DNA of 64,000 bases from AC-56 sp963702195 (GTDB lineage: Bacteria > Actinomycetota > Thermoleophilia > Solirubrobacterales > 70-9). The notes below the pieces were generated by a model. It searched no databases and was not told where the DNA came from. It worked only from the letters and a program-made list of their open reading frames with translations. The first letter of the stretch is position 1. Each line of letters starts with the position of its first letter. The translations under genes were made by a program, and so were the position numbers. The stretch covers positions 2,852,001-2,916,000 of the forward strand of contig OY969725.1 in NCBI GenBank assembly GCA_963702195.1. Direction: 5' to 3'. Shown piece by piece: positions 50,853 through 59,444 of the stretch.

Positions 50853-51088
50853 GCCCATCCGAGAACGACAACGTCGACCGGCTCGCCGAGCGCCTCGAGC
50901 GCGAACGGCCCGTCCCACGACCCGCGTTCCGCGGCGCGCTGAAGCGCCACCTCGTGGGAAGTCCGAGAGCAAGGCAGCTCGTCCCCGGACGTCCGCGCCT
51001 GCTGGTGGGCGCCTATGCGGGATCTGGGGCGCTACTCCTCGCAATCGCGGCGATCGGGTTAGCCGGCGTCGGTCCGCTCGCGGCCTAA
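50849..51088 (+). CDS. small membrane protein, possible anti-sigma partner
   Basis: This is a 79-residue protein whose ATG overlaps the stop of the O-antigen-ligase-type gene (ATGA). The cytosolic part (1-48) has DNVDRLAERLERERPVPRPA and FRGALKRHLVG, a pattern I associate with small sigma-factor-linked proteins in Thermoleophilia. One membrane helix follows (LLVGAYAGSGALLLAIAAIG). Its stop overlaps, tail to tail, the stop of the ECF sigma gene on the other strand. It has no zinc-finger Cys/His motif of the ZAS type. The anti-sigma role is inference from context and shape. Confidence 0.6.
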   Translation: MSPSENDNVDRLAERLERERPVPRPAFRGALKRHLVGSPRARQLVPGRPRLLVGAYAGSGALLLAIAAIGLAGVGPLAA

Positions 51089-51642
51089 CCGCGCCTCGCA
51101 CGGCGACTCGCGGCGCTGCCCGCGGGCTCATCCGCACCTGAGGCATCGAGGTCGGCGCGTAGCCGCCGGAGTGAGCGCGAGAGGATCTGCTGCACGTTGG
51201 CGACGCTCAAGTCCGCCAGCTCGGCAATCTCCTGCGTGGTCATGTCGCCGCCGAACCGGAGCGCGATCAGCTCGCGCTCGCGGGGCCCCAACCCTTCGAG
51301 GGCGATTTCGAGATCAGGCGCGAGCCCCAGATCATGCTCCTCGACCGCGCGCTCGCCCAATGCCGCCTCGGCGTCAGCTGGCGTGCCCAGGGACTCATTT
51401 CGGGAAGAGCGATCGCTCCTGTAGTGGTCGATCAGCAGGTTGCGGGCGATCGTCATCACCCAGGTCGAGAAGCTGGCCCGCCGCTCGTCGAAGCGGGAAA
51501 ATGCCTTGAGCGCGTTTTCGAACGTTGCCTGCGTCAGGTCCTCGGCCTCGTGGCGGGAGGACACCCGGTAGCCGAAGAATCCGTAGATGTTCCACACGTG
51601 TTCCTCGTACAGGCGCCCGAAGGCCTCGACGTCGCGCCTCAT
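51085..51642 (-). CDS. ECF-type RNA polymerase sigma factor
   Basis: This is a 185-residue sigma-70-family factor with region 2 and region 4 only. Region 2 is at about 6-75: AFGRLYEEHVWNIYGFFGYR, EAEDLTQATFENALKAFSRF, ASFSTWVMTIARNLLIDHYR (core-binding and -10 contacts). Region 4 is at about 110-165: LEGLGPRERELIALRFGGDM, TTQEIAELADLSVANVQQIL, SRSLRRLRADL (helix-turn-helix, -35 contacts). It presumably controls envelope or polysaccharide genes nearby. The convergent small membrane protein may be its partner. The start is ATG 51642. Confidence 0.9.
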   Translation of the reverse strand: MRRDVEAFGRLYEEHVWNIYGFFGYRVSSRHEAEDLTQATFENALKAFSRFDERRASFSTWVMTIARNLLIDHYRSDRSSRNESLGTPADAEAALGERAVEEHDLGLAPDLEIALEGLGPRERELIALRFGGDMTTQEIAELADLSVANVQQILSRSLRRLRADLDASGADEPAGSAASRRARRG

Positions 51643-53828
51643 CGCGCCGGCTGAGGATCGCCGGCGAGCTCCGTGCCGGCCGTCGCTTCGCGTCCCGGTA
51701 GTGGTTCGAAAATGATCTCGGCCTTGGCAGTCTCGAGCGAGCGTGCCGCAGCCAGCGTTACCAGTGTCGAGACATAGAAGCTTTCGGCACGCGGGGCCTC
51801 CGCCTCGCCACGAACGACCCTCGCGACCAGCTCGTACTGTCCGGCGAACCCCTTGTCTTGGGTCCGACCACCAAGTCGACTGCGGTCTCGCCCCCTCCAG
51901 ACCTCGCCGCGCCCGAAGTTATCGATTAACCCGTAAGCGCCGGGCGCACTCGTTTCGAAGCGCTCCTTGCCCGGGCCGGTCGGCGAATCCGCCGCGTAGT
52001 GGACGGTGCCCACGCCTCCGTCAGCGAACTCGATCTGGACACTGAAGTTGTCTGCGGCGGCGAGCGTGAGGTCGGGACTCGACGGGAACCCAAGCGTCCT
52101 CACCGTCGCGCGGATCGCTACCGGCCTGATCGCAGAGGAAGTCGATGAAGTGGCAGCCCTCTCCCTTTAGACGCCCGCCGCCCCGGTGAGCATCGTTGGA
52201 CCAGTGGGCGATGGGGAGGACGCCGGCGTTGACCCGATAGGCCATCAGCCTCGGCCCCGGCAGCGTGCGGAGCTCGGCGGCGAGCGGCGCGTAGCGGCGA
52301 TTGAAGCCGACGAACAGCGGGGCCCCGGTGCGGCGCTGGGCCTCCATGACCATGGCGAGCTCGTCCCAGGCGAGCGCGAGGGGCTTCTCCACGTATACCG
52401 TCAGCCCCGCGTCGAGCGCCGCAGCGGCAAGCTCCGCGTGCGAGTCGTGCCGGGTCGCGATCACCGCAAGCTGGACGTCGTCGCGCGCGAAGGCCTCCCG
52501 GGAATCGGAGGCGGCCGCCTCGAAGCCGAACTGGCGACGGGCGCTCTCGGCCGAAAGCCCGGAAGCGGAGACGACCGCCGCAGGCTTCAGCCCGGCCCCG
52601 GTCAGGCCGGGGATCAGAGTCGAGGTGGCGAAGGAGCCCGGCCCGACGAGGGCGAAGCCGGGCGTGCTCGCTGCGACGGGCCGCCTGGCCACCGCCGCGG
52701 GCTTGGGCGCGGTGCTCGACTCGGGCTCCTCGCCGTATTCGAGCACCGCCCCGACGAGGGTCTCATCCGACTTCAGGACGCCGAACGCCTCCTCGGCCTC
52801 GTTGAAGGGGAAGCGGTGGGTGATGAGCTCGGCGGGCCGGATCCTGCCTCGGCGACGAGGTCCAGGAAGGCCTCCATGTTGCGTTGCTCAGTCCAGCGCA
52901 CGTGCCCAATGGGGTAGTCGAGGCCGTGAAGCTCGTAGTTGGGGTCGTAGCGGCCTGGCCCGTAGGAGCGCGCGAGCCGCAGGTCGAGCTCCTTGTCGTA
53001 GAACGGGGCGCGCGGCAGCTCCATCGCCACGTCTCCGACGACCACCACGCTCGCGCCGTCCCGCGCGAGGCTCGCGGCCAGGCTGATCGGATCGCTCGAG
53101 GCGCTGGCGGCGCAGATCAGAACGGCGTCGGCCGAGTCCGCCCACCGCGACCCCTCCCCGAGCTCGGAGCGAAGCACGGCCTCGGCCCCCGCGGCGGTGG
53201 CGAGCCCCAGGAGCTCGGGCTTCAGGTCGACGCCCAGCACCTGGCACCCAGCCGCCCTGGCGATCCGCACGGCCAGCTGGCCCACGAGCCCCAGGCCGAT
53301 GACGGCCACGGTCGAGCCCACGTCGGCCTCGGCGCGGCGAAATGCGTTCATCGCGATGGCGCCGAGCGTGGCGAACGCCCCGTCTTCGAACGAGACGCCA
53401 TCGGGCAGCCGGGCGCACAGAAGGCTGGAGACAACGTCAATCTCCGCGTGATTCGCCATGCCGCCGCCCGCAATAGCGACGCGATCGCCCGGAGAGAGGC
53501 CGCGGGTCTCGCTTCCGGCCTCGATCACGACTCCCGAGGCGCTGTAGCCCAGGGGTCCCAGCTCCTCCAGACGCTGGCGGACGAGCGAGATCGTCGAACG
53601 GAGTCCCTCGCGCTGCACGCGCTCGAGCACCGCCCGCGCCTGGTCGGGCCGCGCCCGCGCCTTTCCGAGCAGGCTCTTGCCCGCCACCTCAAGGGTGGCG
53701 CGCTCGGTCCCTGCACTCAATACGGACGCCTTGACGCGGACGGAGACGGCTCCCGGCCACATGGCTGGTCCCTCCACCTCCAGCAGCTCAAGGCGGCCAT
53801 CCTTCAGCCGCCGTGCGACCTGCCTCAT
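51639..53828 (-). pseudogene. bi-domain oxidoreductase (zinc-type alcohol dehydrogenase + Gfo/Idh/MocA), two frameshifts
   Basis: From ATG 53828 the first frame codes an MDR-type dehydrogenase (LSAGTERATLEVAGKSLLGK, LGPLGYSASGVVIEAGS, VAVIGLGLVGQLAVRIARAA) up to LDLVAEAG. At 52847-52848 a CC run is one base short; adding a base gives EGRIRPAELITHRFPF and joins the second frame. That frame holds a Gfo/Idh Rossmann domain (GFALVGPGSFATSTLIPGLT, DVQLAVIATRHDSHAELAAA, GLTVYVEKPLA, VGFNRRYAPL, GEGCHFIDFLCDQAGS). Near 52118-52128 a second shift leads to the end (IRATVRTLGFPSS, NFSVQIEFADGGVGTVHYAA). Such fused proteins occur in exopolysaccharide loci. With both shifts it should not give a full enzyme, unless the shifts are sequencing errors. 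Confidence 0.8.
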
Positions 53829-53848
53829 CCTCCGTAGGCTATCCGCCC

Positions 53849-54589
53849 GTGGGCGAGCTTGACAAACCACCCGGGGAGGACCTCGAGGCCTCGGATCTCG
53901 CACCGGGCCTGCTGTTGGGGCCCGGTGTCAAGATCGGAGCCGACCTGCTGATCGGTGGGAACGTCGTTATCCACGGGGGGACGGCGATCGGCGATCGGGT
54001 AGTCATTCAGGATGGTGCAATCGTCGGCAAGCACTTCCGCCTTGGCGAGCTCTCCTCCGCCCCGCGGGAGGATGTCCCACCGGCTCTCCTCGGTCACGGT
54101 TCGTCGGTGCTCGCGGGGGCGATCGTGTTCGCCGGTGCACAGCTGGGGGACGGCGCGATCGCCGGGGATCAGTCCCACATTCGGGAGCGCACCGTCATCG
54201 GGGCGGAAAGCGTCATCGGCCGGGGCTCGGCGGTCGACAACAACGTTCGCATCGGTGACCGTGTACGCGTGCAGACCAACTGCTACCTGACGGCCGACAC
54301 GGTGGTCGAGGACGACGTGTTCATCGGCCCGGGCGTGATCACGACCAACGACCACACCATGGCCCGGCATACGCCCGACGCACCAGTGCCGGGGCCCAAG
54401 CTCCGCCGCGCCTGCCGGATCGGCGGCGGCGCCGTTCTGTGCCCGGGAGTGGAGATCGGCGAGGAGGCTTTCGTGGCCGCCGGGGCCGTCGTCGTGGGCT
54501 CCGTCGCAAGTCGCGCGGTCATGATGGGCGTACCCGCCAGGAAGGTGCGCGAGGTGGGGGACTCCGACCTGATCGAGCAGTGGCAGTAG
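53849..54589 (+). CDS. hexapeptide-repeat N-acetyltransferase, WbpD/WlbB-like
   Basis: This is a 246-residue left-handed beta-helix acyltransferase. Hexapeptide repeats run from about residue 18 to the end (PGVKIGADLLIGGNVVIHGG, TVIGAESVIGRGSAVDNNVR, DVFIGPGVITTNDHTM, GVEIGEEAFVAAGAVV). The catalytic His region is TTNDHTMARH. The loop after GPKLRRACRIGGGAVLCP and the end GVPARKVREVG are typical of UDP-sugar N-acetyltransferases. I choose GTG 53849, 20 nt from the divergent oxidoreductase; an earlier GTG at 53813 lies inside that gene. It overlaps the aminotransferase gene by 10 nt. It probably acetylates the 3-amino group made by that enzyme. Confidence 0.82.
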   Translation: MGELDKPPGEDLEASDLAPGLLLGPGVKIGADLLIGGNVVIHGGTAIGDRVVIQDGAIVGKHFRLGELSSAPREDVPPALLGHGSSVLAGAIVFAGAQLGDGAIAGDQSHIRERTVIGAESVIGRGSAVDNNVRIGDRVRVQTNCYLTADTVVEDDVFIGPGVITTNDHTMARHTPDAPVPGPKLRRACRIGGGAVLCPGVEIGEEAFVAAGAVVVGSVASRAVMMGVPARKVREVGDSDLIEQWQ

Positions 54590-55695
54590 CCGGCCAGCGC
54601 ATCCCACTGTTTGCGACGCGCCCGGCGGTTGAGCCGCTGCTCGGAGAGATCCTCGAGCGCCAGCGCGCGGTCGTCGAATCCGGCCGCTACCTGTTCGGCC
54701 CGGAGGTCGACGCGTTCGAGGCGGAATTCGCGGCGTACGTCGGACGTCGCCACTGCATCGCGGTGGCGAACGGAACGGATGCGCTCACGATCGCGCTGCG
54801 AGCCCTGGGCATCGGCCCAGGAGACGAGGTCGTGATTCCTGACTTCACCTTCTTCGCCACCGCGGAGGGCGTGGTGCACGGCGGGGCCACTCCGGTCTTC
54901 TGCGAGATCGACCCGGAGACCCAGTGCATGACCCGGGCCACGGCTGAGGCCGCGATCGGGGAACGGACCAGGGCCCTGCTTCCGGTCCACATCTTTGGAA
55001 ACGTCGCACCGATGGCGGAGCTCAACGCCCTAGCGGCCGAGCGGGAACTCGTGGTGCTCGAGGACGCTGCCCAGGCGGCGGGCGCGGTCCTCGACGGCAC
55101 CAGGGCCGGCGCCTGGGGCGCTGCCTCGGCGTTCAGCTTCTACCCCGGAAAAAACCTCGGCGCCTTCGGTGACGGGGGCGCGATCGCGACCGACGACGAC
55201 GAGGTGGCGGAGGTGGCGCGCCGCCTGCGACACCATGGCGCGGTGGACCACTGGCTGCACGCCGAACCCGGGTACACCTCGCGGCTCGACGAGCTCCAGG
55301 CCGCGACGCTGCGCATCCTCCTCCCCCACCTCGACGACTGGACGCAGGCGCGCCGCCGCGCCGCCGCGCTCTATCGCGAGGCGGAGCTCGGCGAGCTGCT
55401 CGACCTCGTCGCCGAGACGGAGGGCGCCGATCCCGCATACCACCTGTTCGTCGGCATGACCCCCGAGCGCGACCGCCTGATCGATGCTCTGGCGGCCGCC
55501 GGGATCGAGGCCCGCGCGTATTACACAACGCCGATGCACCGTCAGCCCGCGCTGGCCTCGTACGAGGCGCCTGAGTCCCTGCCCAACGCCGAGCGCCTCG
55601 CCCGCGAGGGGATCGCGCTGCCGATGGGCCCGGCGCTCGACGACGGATCGGTTCGCGCGGTGGTCGCCGAGGTCGAGCGGGCCCTCTCCGGCTAG
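54580..55695 (+). CDS. DegT/DnrJ/EryC1/StrS-family sugar aminotransferase
   Basis: This is a 371-residue PLP enzyme that puts an amino group on a nucleotide keto-sugar. The motifs are complete: FGPEVDAFEAEFAAYVG, VANGTDALTIALRALGIGPG (PLP phosphate site), DFTFFATAEGVVHGGATPVF, LPVHIFGNVAPM, VLEDAAQAAGA (Asp binding the pyridine), and SFYPGKNLGAFGDGG with the Schiff-base Lys191. The C-terminal ends with PNAERLAREGIALPMGP. The start at GTG 54580 lies within the end of the acetyltransferase gene, so the two are co-translated. With that gene and the Gfo/Idh dehydrogenase downstream it matches the WbpB-WbpE-WbpD route to diacetamido-sugar acids. Confidence 0.9.
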   Translation: MAVAGQRIPLFATRPAVEPLLGEILERQRAVVESGRYLFGPEVDAFEAEFAAYVGRRHCIAVANGTDALTIALRALGIGPGDEVVIPDFTFFATAEGVVHGGATPVFCEIDPETQCMTRATAEAAIGERTRALLPVHIFGNVAPMAELNALAAERELVVLEDAAQAAGAVLDGTRAGAWGAASAFSFYPGKNLGAFGDGGAIATDDDEVAEVARRLRHHGAVDHWLHAEPGYTSRLDELQAATLRILLPHLDDWTQARRRAAALYREAELGELLDLVAETEGADPAYHLFVGMTPERDRLIDALAAAGIEARAYYTTPMHRQPALASYEAPESLPNAERLAREGIALPMGPALDDGSVRAVVAEVERALSG

Positions 55696-55699
55696 CGCG

Positions 55700-56767
55700 A
55701 TGCCGCAGCCGGGCACCAAGGCCGTCCCCGGGCCGCTGCGGGTTTGGATCGATCTGTCCAACTCGCCGCATCCGCTGCTGTTCGCGCCGGTTGCGCGGGC
55801 GCTGGAGGCGCGCGGGCACTCGGTCCTGATCACGGCCCGCGACAACGCGCAGACGGTCGAGCTGGCGCGATCGAGCGGCCAGGACGTCGAGGTGATCGGC
55901 GGTGAGAGCCCCGGCGGCCGCGCCCGGAAGGCCCTCGCGCTCACCGGCCGGGTTGCGGCCCTTCGCCGCTGGGCGCGGCACACGCGGCCGGACGTCGCCC
56001 TCTCCCACAACTCCTACGCCCAGATCGTCGCGGCGCGCTCGGCCAGGATCCCGGCGGTCACGGCGATGGACTTCGAGCACCAGCCGGCGAACAACCTGGC
56101 GTTCAGGCTCGCGCGGCGCGTGCTGATCCCGGAGGCGCTCCCGGCCGAAGCCATGCGCCGCCAGGGGGCGACGGCGGCGAAGACGATTCGCTACCCGGGG
56201 CTCAAGGAGGCGATCTATGTCGGCGACTTCGAGCCGGACGCCTCGGTTCTCACGGATCTGGGCATCGATCGCGGCTCAGGGCCGGTCGTTGTGGTGAGGA
56301 CCCCGCCCAGCCGTGCGCTCTACCACCGCTTCGAGAACCCGCTGTTCGCACAGGTGCTCGACCGGATGGATAGCGAGGCCGGGGCGCAATTCGTGGTGCT
56401 GCCGCGCCATCCGGAGCAGCGCGACCAGATCGCGGCCCGTGAGCTCGCTAGCGTCACGATGCCGGCGGCCCCGGTCGAGTCCCGATCGCTGCTTTACGAG
56501 TCGGACCTGGTCATCGGTGCCGGCGGGACGATGACCCGGGAGGCGGCGCTGATCGGGATTCCAACGCTGTCGGCGTATGCCGGCGAACGGCCGGCGGTGG
56601 ACGCGTGGCTCGAGCGGAGTGGGGCGCTCAGGCGGATCACCAGCGCCGAGGAGATCGGGCCGATCGAGCGGCGTCCCGGCGATCCGAAGCCGCTCGACGA
56701 GCTCCGCAGACTCGGCGATCCCGCGATCGAGCGCTTCGTCGAGGCGGTGGAGGACGCCGTCAGTTAG
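55700..56767 (+). CDS. DUF354 family glycosyltransferase-like protein
   Basis: This is a 355-residue protein with the DUF354 N-terminus RVWIDLSNSPHPLLFAPVAR, ALEARGHSVLITARDNAQTV and the middle SHNSYAQIVAARSARIPAVT, MDFEHQPANNLAFRLARRVL. The second half has VVVVRTPPSRALYHRFENPL, LPRHPEQRDQI and GAGGTMTREAALIGIPTLSA, the GT-B-like acceptor/donor signature shared with UDP-GlcNAc-epimerase/GT folds. The family is found in polysaccharide loci of bacteria and archaea, but its reaction is unproven. ATG 55700 lies 4 nt after the aminotransferase. It overlaps the end of the convergent sugar-transferase gene by 8 nt. Confidence 0.82.
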   Translation: MPQPGTKAVPGPLRVWIDLSNSPHPLLFAPVARALEARGHSVLITARDNAQTVELARSSGQDVEVIGGESPGGRARKALALTGRVAALRRWARHTRPDVALSHNSYAQIVAARSARIPAVTAMDFEHQPANNLAFRLARRVLIPEALPAEAMRRQGATAAKTIRYPGLKEAIYVGDFEPDASVLTDLGIDRGSGPVVVVRTPPSRALYHRFENPLFAQVLDRMDSEAGAQFVVLPRHPEQRDQIAARELASVTMPAAPVESRSLLYESDLVIGAGGTMTREAALIGIPTLSAYAGERPAVDAWLERSGALRRITSAEEIGPIERRPGDPKPLDELRRLGDPAIERFVEAVEDAVS

Positions 56768-58295
56768 CGCCGCGGCGCTGCATCACGGCGGGGATGGTGT
56801 AGGCGAGCAGCTTCAGGTCGGTCCACGGCGACCAGTTGGTGACGTAGACGTAGTCGAGTTTGACCATCTCGTCGAACGGGATGTTCGTGCGGCCCAGAAC
56901 CTGCCACAGCCCGGTGACCCCGGGCGCCAGGTCGAGGCGGACGCGGGCCCAGTTCTCGATCTGGCCGTGGTCGAGCAGGCTCAGCGGCCGGGGGCCGACG
57001 AGGCTCATCTTCCCTCGGAGGACGTTCCAGAGCTGCGGCAGCTCGTCCAGGCTGTAGAGGCGCAGGAAGCGTCCAACCCGCGTCACCCGCGGGTCGCGAT
57101 CGAGCTTCAACCAGTTCGGATCCTCGCTGGCCGACATCAGGTCCTCGGCGAGCGCCTCGGCGTTGCTCACCATCGTCCGGAACTTCACCACCGAGAACAC
57201 CCTGCCCTTGCGACCCATGCGGGGCTGCCTGAAGAAGACGGCCCCTTGGGAGTCGATCTTGATCGCAAGGGCGATGAGCGCCATCATCGGGCTCAACAGG
57301 AGCAGGCCGACGCCCGACCCAACCATGTCCACGCCGCGCTTGATCATGCGGGAGGAGCGCGGCAGGACCAAAGGGTTCAGCCCGAGCACGGTCACGCCCT
57401 CGATGTCGTCCACCTCCATCGACGGGCCCATCGTCTCGACGCCTCGAGGCAGCACGCTCACCTTGACATGCAGCTCCCCGCACTCCTGGAGGATCTGAAG
57501 CATCAGCGCGTCCGGCACGTCCTCTTGGGCCACGATCACGCGCTCGATCCGGTGGAGCTTCGTCGCTCCCTCCAGATCCAGCTCCTCCAGCGTGCCGACA
57601 ACCGGCAGTGGAGTCTCCCGCCCAAAATCGTGCTCGCGCGCGATCAGGCCGGCGGGCTCCAATGCGTACTCGGGATGGGCGCGCATCTTGCGCACCAGAG
57701 CTCCGGTCACGGGTGCCTCCCCAACCAGGAGCACCCGCTCCGGCCCCAGGGCGTTCGCGGTGATCTTCCGGACGACGAACCTCATCGCGAGGATGAGCCC
57801 ACCCGCCACGATCGCAAAGACCGCCACCTCCTCCATGACCAGCGGGTGAACCGGGGTGATCAGCCGGTAGAACACCCACATGAGCAGCGTGCCGACGAGC
57901 ATTGCGTGGAAGAGGTAGGGCAGATCATCAAGCGCCCCCTGGTTGATGCGCTTGAGGTCCCGCCCATAGAGCCCGTAAAGACCAAACAGCACGGCCCAGA
58001 CCGGAAGGAACGGCGCCAGCCAGAGCAGGTCGACGAGCCCGCGGTCGACCCCGCCGATTGCGAACGCTACCGATAGGGCCGCAACGATCTCCCCCAGGTC
58101 GCTGAGCAGCAGCACCCGGCGCAGCATGTAGTCGCGCCGGCCGTGCTCCGACGCGATCGTGCTTTGCCACTCGTGCTCGAACGCCAGGCCGGCGGCCGTG
58201 ACGTCTCCGGCGGCCTTGATGTCTCCGACCCGACCCGTGGATGCTGACTCGTCCGTGAGCGCTTCCGGCGTCGGGTTCACCTGCTCGCCTGCCAT
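56760..58295 (-). CDS. polyprenyl-phosphate sugar-1-phosphate transferase (WbaP/WcaJ type)
   Basis: This 511-residue enzyme starts polysaccharide assembly by moving a sugar-1-phosphate onto undecaprenyl phosphate. Layout: polar N-terminus (1-60), four membrane helices (about 65-170, for example DLLWLAPFLPVWAVLFGLYG), a Rossmann-like middle domain (about 180-300: ALGPERVLLVGEAPVTGALV), and a fifth helix plus catalytic domain (about 310-511). The catalytic part has KRGVDMVGSGVGLLLLSPMM, FSVVKFRTMVSNAE, YSLDELPQLWNVLRGKMS, LVGPRP and LAPGVTGLWQVLGRTNI, all hallmarks of the family. Its start overlaps the end of the Gfo/Idh gene by 19 nt, so the two are co-expressed. Confidence 0.93.
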   Translation of the reverse strand: MAGEQVNPTPEALTDESASTGRVGDIKAAGDVTAAGLAFEHEWQSTIASEHGRRDYMLRRVLLLSDLGEIVAALSVAFAIGGVDRGLVDLLWLAPFLPVWAVLFGLYGLYGRDLKRINQGALDDLPYLFHAMLVGTLLMWVFYRLITPVHPLVMEEVAVFAIVAGGLILAMRFVVRKITANALGPERVLLVGEAPVTGALVRKMRAHPEYALEPAGLIAREHDFGRETPLPVVGTLEELDLEGATKLHRIERVIVAQEDVPDALMLQILQECGELHVKVSVLPRGVETMGPSMEVDDIEGVTVLGLNPLVLPRSSRMIKRGVDMVGSGVGLLLLSPMMALIALAIKIDSQGAVFFRQPRMGRKGRVFSVVKFRTMVSNAEALAEDLMSASEDPNWLKLDRDPRVTRVGRFLRLYSLDELPQLWNVLRGKMSLVGPRPLSLLDHGQIENWARVRLDLAPGVTGLWQVLGRTNIPFDEMVKLDYVYVTNWSPWTDLKLLAYTIPAVMQRRGAN

Positions 58296-59401
58296 TCGCT
58301 GTCTTCGACCCCGCTCACCGGCATCATCGCGCCCGAGTCGCGGAGCGAGGCGTCGGCCGCCTCGATCATCCGCACCACGTCACGACAGAGTTCCCCGTGT
58401 CCCGCCGGAGCGCTTCCCCTGTAGATCGAGGCGACGAAGTCCTCGAGCTGGAGCGCAACTGGCTCGCTCGTGTCGACCCGGGGCGAGACGATGTCGCCGG
58501 TCCGGTAGGAGAGGTGGTACTCGCCGAAGGTCGTGGGGTCCTTGTAGACCACCCCGTGGTCGAAGATCCGCACCGGCTCCGCGGCCCCGTCCTCGTAGAC
58601 GATCATCTTCTCGCTGCCGACGATCACGGTCCGGCGCAGCTTGCTCGGAGCCAGCCAGCTCATCTCCAGGTTGGCGACCAGCCCCGACTCGTAGCGAAGG
58701 TTGAGGAAGGCGACGTCGGGGACCCCGTTGACGATCGCATCGCGGCCGACGGCCGAGATCGACTCGGGCAGGTCACCGAGCCAGTAGCGCAGGATCGAGA
58801 AGTCGTGCGGACCGAGGTCCCACACCACGCTGACGTCCGGCTGGTGGAGGCCGAGGTTGACCCGGCTTGACGAGATGAAGAACAGATCGCCGAGGGCGCC
58901 CGAGTCCAGGTAGTCCTTCACGGTCCGCACGGGCGGGCTGTAGAGGAACGTGTGGCCGCACATCAGCACCAGGTTCTGCTCCGTCGCAAGGCTCAGAAGG
59001 TCCTCGGCATCGCCGCTCGATCCGGCGAGCGGCTTCTCGACGAATGTGTGCTTGCCGGCCCGCAGGCTGCGGCCGACCAGTTCCGAGTGCGTCAGCGGCG
59101 GCGTTGCGATGAAGACCGCGTCCAGCCCGGGATCCTCGAAGAGATCGTCGGTCTGCGAGGTGACCTGGGCGCTCGGGTGCCGCCTCGACCAGCGCTCGAG
59201 GCGATCGGGGTCCAGGTCACAGATCCACGCGAGATTGATCTCGCGCATGTCAGAGAGGACGCGCAGCAGGTTCGGGCCCCAATAGCCCAGCCCGACGACG
59301 CCGACGTTCAATCCGCCGAATCGGGGGCCCACCGGCCGCTGCCGTATCCCATGCCTGTCCAGATCGCCGCCGTCTTTCACGCTACCTCCCGGAGCATCCA
59401 T
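58277..59401 (-). CDS. Gfo/Idh/MocA-family sugar dehydrogenase, WbpB/WlbA-like
   Basis: This is a roughly 374-residue NAD(P)-dependent oxidoreductase. The Rossmann fold is NVGVVGLGYWGPNLLRVLSD (start of the domain). The family motifs follow: VFIATPPLTHSELVGRSLRA, GKHTFVEKPLAGS (with the catalytic Lys of EKP), MCGHTFLYSPPVRTVKDYLD and VVWDLGPHDFSILRYWLGD (His/Asp). The C-terminal beta-sheet is complete. Start choices are ATG 59401 (used here) or a TTG directly before NVGVVGLGYWG with GGCGGA upstream. Together with the hexapeptide acetyltransferase and the DegT aminotransferase it could make a 3-acetamido-sugar nucleotide. Confidence 0.88.
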   Translation of the reverse strand: MDAPGGSVKDGGDLDRHGIRQRPVGPRFGGLNVGVVGLGYWGPNLLRVLSDMREINLAWICDLDPDRLERWSRRHPSAQVTSQTDDLFEDPGLDAVFIATPPLTHSELVGRSLRAGKHTFVEKPLAGSSGDAEDLLSLATEQNLVLMCGHTFLYSPPVRTVKDYLDSGALGDLFFISSSRVNLGLHQPDVSVVWDLGPHDFSILRYWLGDLPESISAVGRDAIVNGVPDVAFLNLRYESGLVANLEMSWLAPSKLRRTVIVGSEKMIVYEDGAAEPVRIFDHGVVYKDPTTFGEYHLSYRTGDIVSPRVDTSEPVALQLEDFVASIYRGSAPAGHGELCRDVVRMIEAADASLRDSGAMMPVSGVEDSEWQASR

Positions 59402-59444
59402 GCCGCGAAGACCGCCCCGCAAACTATCCGATTAGATCAACCCA

